A DNA stretch of 9,027 nt, from positions 1 to 9,027 of the forward strand of contig NZ_CP114610.1 of the NCBI RefSeq assembly GCF_033558715.1. Direction: 5' to 3'. Shown here piece by piece: positions 1 through 5,152 of the stretch. The stretch comes from Acinetobacter sp. YWS30-1. Its GTDB lineage: Bacteria; Pseudomonadota; Gammaproteobacteria; Pseudomonadales; Moraxellaceae. The notes below the pieces were generated by a model. The model searched no databases. It was not told where the DNA came from and saw only the letters and a program-made list of their open reading frames with translations. The translations under genes and the position numbers were made by a program. Numbering within the stretch: position 1 is the stretch's first letter; each line of letters begins with the position of its first letter.

Positions 1-39
1 ACTATCTTGATAATTTATTATTTTATATAGTTTTATTGA

Positions 40-67
40 TTGAAATTTTTTGTTGATTAGTTATATT
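40..67 (+). promoter_or_regulatory. Probable rep promoter
   Basis: A -35-like TTGAAA (40-45) and a -10-like TATATT (62-67) are separated by 16 nt. Transcription would begin near 74, just before the leader hairpin at 80-124, as expected for a rep mRNA controlled through its leader. The background is very A+T rich, so chance matches are possible. Confidence 0.5.
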
Positions 68-70
68 CTT

Positions 71-150
71 ACAAAAGAAAGCCCCGATGATTTTCAAACT
101 TGGCGGAATGTAATCATCGAGGCTCGTATCTTTAACAACAATAAGGAGGT
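71..150 (-). ncRNA. Candidate antisense copy-number RNA (RNAI-like)
   Basis: Bases 80-92 and 112-124 form a 13-position stem with one mismatch around a 19-nt loop. In the rep mRNA the loop contains UUGGCGG (100-106), matching the YUNR/UUGGCG loop of antisense-controlled replicons such as IncFII and IncI/B, where a counter-transcript binds the leader and limits Rep synthesis. Read on the minus strand, the same stem is followed by TTTCTTTTGT, which looks like a rho-independent terminator. This supports a short antisense RNA ending near 71. ColE2-type replicons, to which this Rep seems related, also use an antisense RNA against the rep leader. The 5' end of the antisense RNA is not visible: I found only a weak promoter candidate around 125-155, so that boundary is a guess. 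The hairpin is seen directly and the antisense role is inferred. Confidence 0.5.
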
Positions 151-161
151 AAACCCGTCTT

Positions 162-1214
162 GTGTCTGCCATAAGCATATACCACAAATTTGATATATGC
201 AAAGAACAAAGGCGGTTTACTCAAGTAGTAAACATGGATTATACAAAAAGTCACTCAGAGCTGACTAAATTTACAACAGAAATCGCAGTACAGCAGCAAC
301 TCGATCTATTTGAGAGCTTGCCAAACAAGCCTTACTGCATGGATGATAAACCTGGCTACATGCTCATTCGCACCAAATCCATTGCGATCAAAAAGCCGTA
401 TATTCAAATAAATCCACCTTTGATGACGATTTACTTTGTCTTTGATGATGATAAGGACGATGCGGCTTTATCTTGGTTTGATGCTGGATTACCAAAACCT
501 TTATGGACTACCCAGAACCCAGATAACGGACACTGTCATCATTGCTATAAGCTCGAAATACCGCTTTGTACAAGCGAGTTTGCGAGTGTTAAAGCAATCA
601 AGTATGCCCAAGCGGTTTATTACGCTTATGCGCTGAAAATGGGTGCAGACAGCAGCTATTCGCACCTTATTACGAAGAACCCATTACATCCGCAATGGCG
701 CACAACCTTCTGGACTGATCGAGCCTATTCACTGGACTATCTCGCGGACTTTGTTGACCTACCTAAGCGGATTCCGAAGAAGCTCGAAGTTGTCGGCTTA
801 GGACGTAACGTTACACTGTTCGAGAAGGGCCGTCATTGGGCGTATAAGGCCATTAGAGACTATATGCACCATGACACTAGCCATGAGTGGGAAAAGGCCG
901 TCAGAGCGCAAATAGAAGCGATTAACAACGGCTTTGAGCAACCTTTACCGTATAGCGAAGTAAAAGCGACAGCAAAGAGCATTGCCAAGTGGGTATGGCA
1001 ACGGTTCAGCTATGGTGATTTCAGCGAGATACAGGCGAAGCGTGGGGCTAAGGGTGGTAAAAAAGGTGGTATTGTACGTTCGGCACAGTATGAGCCGAAG
1101 CGAGAGCAAGCTATTCAAATGAAATCTGAAGGTATGACTATCAAAGCAATTTCAGAAAAATTGGGTGTGCATAGAAATTCAGTCTCTGCATGGGTTAAAG
1201 AAATGCACAAGTGA
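162..1214 (+). CDS. rep: ColE2-type plasmid replication initiator (primase-like Rep)
   Basis: This is probably the replication initiator, acting in the cytoplasm by binding the origin and priming synthesis. The 350-aa product reads as a Replicase (PF03090-like) domain at about 55-200, a PriCT-type primase C-terminal region at about 212-282, and a C-terminal helix-turn-helix at about 312-348 (KREQAIQMKSEGM..ISEKLGVHRNSVSAWV). Family-like landmarks are the acidic FDDDKDD (94-100), NGHCH (122-126) followed by YKL, and KNPLHPQW (172-179). The start is GTG at 162, chosen because AAGGAGGT lies 11 nt upstream (143-150). The first internal ATG (234) lacks comparable support and would cut only a poorly conserved leader. 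Expression is probably limited by the leader hairpin and its antisense RNA. G+C is clearly higher here than in most of the plasmid (32/60 in 781-840), similar to the structured region downstream. No Rep_3-type initiator is present. Confidence 0.87.
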   Translation: MSAISIYHKFDICKEQRRFTQVVNMDYTKSHSELTKFTTEIAVQQQLDLFESLPNKPYCMDDKPGYMLIRTKSIAIKKPYIQINPPLMTIYFVFDDDKDDAALSWFDAGLPKPLWTTQNPDNGHCHHCYKLEIPLCTSEFASVKAIKYAQAVYYAYALKMGADSSYSHLITKNPLHPQWRTTFWTDRAYSLDYLADFVDLPKRIPKKLEVVGLGRNVTLFEKGRHWAYKAIRDYMHHDTSHEWEKAVRAQIEAINNGFEQPLPYSEVKATAKSIAKWVWQRFSYGDFSEIQAKRGAKGGKKGGIVRSAQYEPKREQAIQMKSEGMTIKAISEKLGVHRNSVSAWVKEMHK

Positions 1215-1270
1215 GCCTTATCAGATAACAGCCTCTTTGGGGGGTGATCTTCTTTGTCGTTATGTTCAAC

Positions 1271-1347
1271 TTACTTTGGTTATTTAAAAAAGGGTTAACA
1301 GATGGGTAGTTCTTTAGATTTAAATTGGGTTACTAAGGTTATTTAAA
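1271..1347 (+). repeat. Two 18-nt direct repeats downstream of rep; possible origin
   Basis: TTACTTTGGTTATTTAAA (1271-1288) and TTACTAAGGTTATTTAAA (1330-1347) match at 16 of 18 positions and start 59 nt apart. ColE2-family origins lie immediately downstream of rep, so this is the natural place for a Rep binding site. The repeats are seen directly. The origin role is inferred from position only. Confidence 0.35.
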
Positions 1348-1384
1348 CTAGAAAATTACTTGAAGTTAATCGTTTTAATTAGGT

Positions 1385-1412
1385 AAGGCTGTCCCCTATG
1401 GGGATCAGCCTT
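1385..1412 (+). terminator. Strong hairpin ending the rep unit (or the 3' end of the large RNA)
   Basis: AAGGCTG-TCCCC pairs with GGGGA-CAGCCTT around a TAT loop, with one bulged T, giving a 12-bp stem. Rightward, a TTTTT run begins only about 9 nt later (1421-1425), so it is not a textbook terminator for rep. Leftward, it would be the last helix of the minus-strand structured RNA but has no U tract. Either reading is possible, and it may serve both. Confidence 0.4.
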
Positions 1413-2530
1413 GATAATGTGTTTTTAAATCTACACCTGATTCAACCGACTCTGGAACGGCTGAACTCCTCTGCTAGCAAAGTCCACAGTGAACCTCAGT
1501 TTTCTGTACTGAGAAATAGCCACAAAGATACTACTTGCATAAGAACAAGGCATCCAACACAGTTGTAGCTCTGCATTTTCATCAACTTAGTTTAGTTCAA
1601 GCGACCAACTCGAACAGTAGGGGAGACCAATCCCCATTTAACCGTTTCTGATTTTTTTTAACTCAACAAGGCTGTTACCACCAGGTGAGCACATACTCAA
1701 TATGCACCTCTGCATATCCCAACATCACTCTTTCGCAAAACCACGATTCCCTTAACAACGGATTTCTCCGAACGGTAGCTATGGTTCTTACCCTTTCAGG
1801 CACAATTTCCACGATTTAAAAACCGTTTTATATGCGCTACTCAAGATCGCTCCCTCACTTCCTCAATATTTCGCGCCTAACCAATTTGCACGTTTGAAGG
1901 ATGTGATTCACAAGTTAGTCTTGAAGTCTTAACTTGCAGTACGCTTATCAACTAGATCACCAGAATGTCCGAAGAAATTCCCTATTTTTGCGTTCGCAGT
2001 TCCAAAAAACGCATTATTAATCTGATCATCATTCTTGTTGGTAAAGCACTTGCAATCCACATAGGGGGTTGTGCGCCCCCATTGTCACGTTTGAGCTATC
2101 AATCGACCTTTCGAGCTTCAACGGAACGTCTCACGACGAGTTCACCGTTTAACAAGAAAGTGCCTGCAACGCATCCAGCTTTCGCCTCAGCGCCCCGATA
2201 ACCTCTCGGTTATCTCAGAATCCATCGTGTGTGGCACGCACTATGCAAAACATTACGCACATCTGCATAGAACGGTGGCTATTAACGGAGTTTCTTCCTA
2301 AAACTCCTGACCATATCTTCAAAACAGGATTTCGGCCCTTTCAGCCTAGATCGGGAATTACTTCCCGAGCAACGTGTCACCACGCTTCCGTTTCCTTGTC
2401 GCCCAACTTCACTAAAGACGGGTTTCCCCGACCTAGTTAAATAGGATTGGATCGAATGAGGGCATTGCGTCCCTCAAGCTCCCATCAAAGCGTACCGAGC
2501 CAAATTTCTCCGGCAGTCCGCTTCGTCAGG

Positions 2531-2559
2531 TAGTCAAAAATTGGTTAAAAGTTTGACTA
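2531..2559 (-). repeat. Inverted repeat at the 5' edge of the structured RNA
   Basis: TAGTCAAA (2531-2538) and TTTGACTA (2552-2559) form a perfect 8-bp inverted repeat around a 13-nt A+T-rich loop. It lies just outside the first GNRA-capped helix of the minus-strand RNA. It could be the first hairpin of that RNA or an operator at its promoter. Confidence 0.4.
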
Positions 2560-2566
2560 TGAGCTG

Positions 2567-2609
2567 TTTAAAAAATCAAAGTTTTAGTGTGGCTGGGCAC
2601 ACTAAAACT
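2567..2609 (-). terminator. Leftward rho-independent terminator
   Basis: A perfect 12-bp stem (2580-2591 with 2598-2609, arm AGTTTTAGTGTG) with a 6-nt loop is followed, on the minus strand, by TTGATTTTTTAAAC. The rightward reading has no T tract. It would stop leftward transcription just before the large RNA. No minus-strand gene is seen between here and 4500, so it either insulates the RNA or acts as an attenuator inside a longer transcript. Confidence 0.55.
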
Positions 2610-2675
2610 CACATGGTTAGTCAGTTTTAAATATGCGTTGGTCAGACACACTTCATTGATGATAAAAATGATCAT

Positions 2676-2717
2676 AAAACGTAAAAAACATACCGTCTAT
2701 CGTGTTTTTTACGTTTT
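2676..2717. repeat. 15-bp perfect inverted repeat
   Basis: AAAACGTAAAAAACA (2676-2690) is exactly complementary to 2703-2717, around the 12-nt loop TACCGTCTATCG. The stem is A/T-dominated, so it is a weak RNA terminator despite its T run. A binding site for a dimeric protein, or a cruciform, is as likely. It sits between the large RNA and the divergent gene at 2905. Confidence 0.5.
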
Positions 2718-2770
2718 TCAGGAACTACTTATTACCCTCTTACAAATATCCCGAAAAATTCGATTTTATG

Positions 2771-2800
2771 GCTATGCTTCGCATAGCAGGGCTTCGCCCT
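2771..2800. repeat. Tandem short hairpins with TTC/GAA triloops
   Basis: GCTATGC-TTC-GCATAGC (2771-2787) is followed directly by AGGGC-TTC-GCCCT (2788-2800). Both are perfect stems closed by the same triloop. On the minus strand both loops are GAA. Such paired hairpins occur in plasmid control regions, including origins and transfer origins, but nothing here assigns a role. Confidence 0.5.
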
Positions 2801-2904
2801 AAAAACCTCTAAAAGCATTGTTTTCTTTTTACTAGATTACAATGTGGTTTTTTACGAGAAAATGGGGTATTTTTAGTGAAAATCCCTTGATTACATAAAT
2901 AGCA

Positions 2905-4002
2905 ATGATTGTATTTAGTCCTCATACAAAATTTACGATGCAGCGAATCGCTGACCATGTGGCTAATGGGGCATATTTCTACGCAAAAATTGATTGGAAG
3001 GAATATGAAGATTGGTTGGATGGCAATACAAAAACCATTTTTAACAATGTAGAAGGGCTACTGGAGAAGCTGACAGATCGCTATGACTTAAAGCTTACTC
3101 CACGTCAACGGAATTACCGCCTTGAAAAAGGTCATCCTATTTGTACTTGTATCGTTCAACGTGATGTCTTTGAAAAATACAAATGGACTATTCATTTGCT
3201 GTTCACGACTCCTCGAACTAGGGATTTCAATTTGCAGTGTGGCGTAGAGCCTAAAAAGATCGTGAATGCTAAAGAGCGTGAAAAAATTGAGGAATTGCAG
3301 GAGAGATTTCAGGGGTTTTCATGGGTTAAACCTGAAATACAGGCTGAAATTGACTTAATCTATGGTTATTTCAAAGATCGGGAGCCGCTGCAATTTGTTT
3401 TAAATACGCCTATTTCTCTAAAAGTCACGCAGCACATGACTTTTGAGCTTGTACGTACAGATCATAAGGTCTACAAGCCGACTGAAAAAGAATATAAGGA
3501 CAGAATTAAATCTTTCTCGTGGTCTTGGAGATACAGCAAGCAATCATTATTGCGAATGAAAGCAAGATTAATGGCTATCGTGAATAAGCTCATTAGTCAG
3601 AAACGCAATGCAGCAGCTGAAAAAAACAGGGCAGATTTGCGTAATTTTTTCAAAATGATTGAAGCATGGGCCGTTTTTAAAAGTAATAGACAGCAATCAG
3701 GAGAATTGCTGCATTTCGCCCAAAGCTTTGTACGCAGGAAAGTTAAAAAATCGTGGCAGCAAATTGAGATAGCCCCACCGCATTTAGTTTATTTGCCGCG
3801 GCTGGAGAACTATGCCGACAATTTGAATGAATACCGGCAGCGGAGAGACCTTTTTGATCAATATGGTGTAGAAATCCCCCTCGAATTAGTCCGAAAGGGC
3901 GAATATATGCCAATTTTTAACTACGTTAATCTTGAGACAATGAAGGTCGAGAACCGTAATAAAAAAGTAGATGAAGTAATGCTTGCCGAAACATTAAATT
4001 GA
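2905..4002 (+). CDS. Protein of unknown function (365 aa) beside the large RNA
   Basis: I do not recognise the family with confidence and assign no function. The protein looks cytosolic: there is no signal peptide or membrane segment, and it is rich in Lys, Arg and aromatic residues, as nucleic-acid-binding proteins often are. Visible landmarks are SPHTKF (5-10) at the start, RYDLKLTPRQRNYRLEKGH (59-77), KWTIHLLFTTPR (93-104), MTFELVR (178-184), the Trp motif SFSWSWRY (203-210), a long basic helix at about 211-260, and LVYLPRLENY (294-303). A SPH.K opening, a strand-rich middle with ELVR and a WTWR-like motif recall conserved hypothetical proteins of proteobacterial mobile elements, but this is a weak memory. 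ATG 2905 has no good ribosome binding site, and the next ATG (2938) is no better. A TACAAT (2838-2843) is a possible -10. The gene diverges from the minus-strand RNA, with three inverted-repeat structures between them, suggesting shared control or joint function. Confidence 0.75.
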   Translation: MIVFSPHTKFTMQRIADHVANGAYFYAKIDWKEYEDWLDGNTKTIFNNVEGLLEKLTDRYDLKLTPRQRNYRLEKGHPICTCIVQRDVFEKYKWTIHLLFTTPRTRDFNLQCGVEPKKIVNAKEREKIEELQERFQGFSWVKPEIQAEIDLIYGYFKDREPLQFVLNTPISLKVTQHMTFELVRTDHKVYKPTEKEYKDRIKSFSWSWRYSKQSLLRMKARLMAIVNKLISQKRNAAAEKNRADLRNFFKMIEAWAVFKSNRQQSGELLHFAQSFVRRKVKKSWQQIEIAPPHLVYLPRLENYADNLNEYRQRRDLFDQYGVEIPLELVRKGEYMPIFNYVNLETMKVENRNKKVDEVMLAETLN

Positions 4003-4131
4003 TGATGCTATTAAATTATTTTTAAATTGAATAGCCTCCAATTTTGTAGACACCTTATAGTTAGATAAAATGGCTAATTAATCAGATGCTTATGCCATAA
4101 AAATATGTTTTTGATTAAATAATAATCAGTA

Positions 4132-4158
4132 ATTTGCTGAAATAGATTACACTCTTAA
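4132..4158 (+). repeat. Diverged repeat, copy 1
   Basis: ATTTGCTGAAATAGATTACA followed by CTCTTAA recurs with small changes at 4370-4397. The segment lies in A+T-rich non-coding DNA after the 365-aa gene. Together the two copies bracket the three tandem 33-bp repeats. Confidence 0.55.
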
Positions 4159-4261
4159 TCAAATTTTTCTTATATTTTTTTAAAGCGAGCAAAAATGAAA
4201 ATACACCAATTTTTTAAACTAATTTTAAGCTATTGATATAAAACAAATATAATATATTTGT

Positions 4262-4350
4262 AGGTGTACGACAGGGGTTTTTTTTTGAGCTTTCAGGTGT
4301 ACGACAGGGGTTTTTTTTTGAGCTTTCAGGTGTACGACAGGGGTTTTTTT
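4262..4350 (+). repeat. Three tandem 33-bp iteron-like repeats
   Basis: Units begin at 4262, 4295 and 4328. Each is AGGTGTACGACAGGGG, then a T tract (9, 9 and 7 nt), then GAGCTTTC in the first two, while the third diverges to GAAGCTG. The 33-bp period is about three helical turns, so bound proteins would sit on one face, as with replication iterons or partition sites. No iteron-type rep gene follows, so this may be a second or relict origin, an incompatibility site, or a binding site for a protein encoded elsewhere. There are no spacer-repeat features of a CRISPR. Confidence 0.7.
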
Positions 4351-4369
4351 GAAGCTGAAATGTAATTTT

Positions 4370-4397
4370 ATTTGCTGAATTAGTTTTACACTCTTAA
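4370..4397 (+). repeat. Diverged repeat, copy 2
   Basis: This is the partner of 4132-4158, sharing ATTTGCTGAA and TTACACTCTTAA with a slightly altered centre. It lies between the third and fourth iteron-like units. The 238-bp offset suggests an old local duplication in the iteron region. Confidence 0.5.
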
Positions 4398-4454
4398 AAA
4401 AATAATTTATATAAAGCAATAACATAAGATAGATGATTTAATTGAACAACTTTA

Positions 4455-4491
4455 TTTTTGAGCTTTCAGGTGTACGACAGGGGTTTTTTTT
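4455..4491 (+). repeat. Fourth, isolated iteron-like copy
   Basis: TTTTTGAGCTTTC (4455-4467) followed by AGGTGTACGACAGGGG and eight T (4468-4491) repeats the tandem unit exactly, including the preceding linker. It lies 140 nt beyond the start of the third copy and ends 14 nt before the first pdif site. Confidence 0.65.
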
Positions 4492-4505
4492 GAAATAAAT
4501 AAGGA

Positions 4506-4533
4506 AGTTCGTATAAGAGATTTTATGTTAAAT
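4506..4533 (+). other. pdif site A, orientation XerC-XerD
   Basis: The XerC half AGTTCGTATAA (4506-4516) and the XerD half TTATGTTAAAT (4523-4533) flank the 6-nt spacer GAGATT. Acinetobacter plasmid pdif sites have halves close to ATTTCGTATAA and TTATGTTAATT. This site differs at two positions in the XerC half and one in the XerD half. It marks the left edge of the cassette region. Confidence 0.75.
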
Positions 4534-4595
4534 AATTATGTATTGTTATGCGGGTAAAAGAGTGAAAAATGTCTAAATATGTATTTTAGGGTATT

Positions 4596-4623
4596 AATTA
4601 ACATAATCCTTACTATGTTAATT
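4596..4623. other. Unusual dif-like element with two XerD-type halves
   Basis: AATTAACATAA (4596-4606) is a perfect XerD half. A 6-nt TCCTTA follows, then CTATGTTAATT (4613-4623), which is the XerD sequence again in inverted orientation with one change. The 11-6-11 geometry of a pdif site is kept, but the XerC half is missing. It may be a recombined or decayed pdif site, or an operator. Confidence 0.45.
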
Positions 4624-4736
4624 TGAGGAAAATAAAAAAATTAATTCCATATAAAATTAATTTTTAGTAAAAGAATAATAAAAACATTATTTTAATTTAT
4701 ATTATAATTTTCAATTTATATATTAGTGAGAAAACA

Positions 4737-4892
4737 ATGCCACAAGGTATGGATGATGATTTATGGTTAGAGTTATATGATCATGAAGAGGATGAGGAAG
4801 AAGAAAATATGTCTGATAAGGCAGAACGCCTAAATGAAACGCGTCATCAAACACGAATTGATGAAGGTTACTACAATCAATTTGACGATTAA
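4737..4892 (+). CDS. Small acidic protein (51 aa), unknown function
   Basis: ATG 4737 opens a 51-codon frame ending in TAA. GTGAG about 7 nt upstream is a modest ribosome binding site, and TATAAT-like sequence lies in the A+T-rich DNA before it. The product is very acidic, with DDD at residues 6-8 and a run of Glu/Asp at 17-23, and no Cys or membrane segment. It ends in EGYYNQFDD. Such charge suggests a DNA-mimic or a protein-binding partner, but that is speculation and I do not recognise the family. ATG 4749 and ATG 4809 are alternative starts. It lies in the pdif A-B cassette, convergent with the coiled-coil gene at 5153-6175. Confidence 0.55.
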   Translation: MPQGMDDDLWLELYDHEEDEEEENMSDKAERLNETRHQTRIDEGYYNQFDD

Positions 4893-5010
4893 ATCTATAT
4901 TCGCCCTGATCATGCTTAAGCTAATGATTTTATCCTTTGAATTCTTGGCTTAGTGCAATGATTAATTTATATGCATATGACGATGTATAGTTATAACTTA
5001 GAAGGTGTGA

Positions 5011-5048
5011 TTCATAGACATCATTTCAATATAATAGATGTCTATGAA
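5011..5048. repeat. 12-bp perfect inverted repeat between convergent genes
   Basis: TTCATAGACATC (5011-5022) pairs perfectly with GATGTCTATGAA (5037-5048) around a 14-nt loop. It lies between the 51-aa gene and the end of the coiled-coil gene, where a terminator is expected. However, no proper T tract follows on either strand, so it may be a weak terminator or a binding site. Confidence 0.45.
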
Positions 5049-5152
5049 AAGAAAAATTCAACAACGACTCATATGGGTTAAATTTTTAAATAAATTAGTT
5101 AATAGAAACAGTTATTTTTTCTAACTAAATGTGCATCACCATCTAAGAAATT

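Larger units (their letters stand above)
1385..2562 (-). ncRNA. Candidate giant structured non-coding RNA, class not recognised
   Basis: There is no convincing protein gene here on either strand, yet base composition is well above the flanks (61 G+C of 120 in 2341-2460, against 14 of 60 in 4081-4140). Read leftward, it forms many local hairpins closed by GNRA tetraloops: GAAA (2505-2508), GAAA (2423-2426), GTAA (2358-2361, 7-bp stem), GAGA (2204-2207, 7-bp stem), GTGA (2131-2134, inside AACGG/CCGTT) and GAAA (1763-1766). Read rightward, none of these loops is GNRA. Helix 2499-2504/2509-2514 needs two G.U pairs and its outer helix 2486-2492/2519-2525 needs one, and they are valid only on the minus strand. 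Other stems are 2457-2462/2471-2476, 2287-2293/2301-2307, 2241-2247/2264-2270, 2064-2068/2076-2080, 1620-1624/1631-1635 and 1495-1499/1509-1513. Its size is in the range of GOLLD or larger, but I see nothing that identifies it as GOLLD, ROOL, OLE or a group II intron. Ends are approximate, and I found no clear promoter. Confidence 0.6.

Noticed and set aside
436..636. 66-aa frame inside rep
   Set aside because: It lies wholly within the well-supported rep frame and has no ribosome binding site or domain.
1965..2440. Two rightward frames of 78 and 69 codons inside the structured region
   Set aside because: They lack ribosome binding sites and recognisable domains, have odd composition (Pro/Ser/Thr/Cys/His-rich), and run antisense through the GNRA-capped hairpins. 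They are explained by the raised G+C and purine bias of the RNA strand.
1385..2562. Group II intron or RNase P RNA
   Set aside because: I found no domain V-like hairpin near the 3' end, no reverse transcriptase gene, and no RNase P signature such as GAGGAAAGTCC on either strand.
2771..2800. Defined MOBQ-type oriT
   Set aside because: The hairpins are suggestive, but I see no TAAGTGCGCCCT-type nic sequence and no recognisable relaxase gene, so no oriT is called.
2587..2802. 71-aa rightward frame
   Set aside because: It runs through three inverted repeats and has no ribosome binding site or family resemblance.
4225..4425. Minus-strand 66-aa frame with repeated KKTPVVHLKAQ
   Set aside because: The repeated peptide is simply the translation of the 33-bp DNA repeats. 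There is no start signal, and the flanking codons are A+T-rich non-coding sequence.
4262..4491. CRISPR array
   Set aside because: The tandem units abut with no unique spacers, contain long T tracts, and no cas gene is present.
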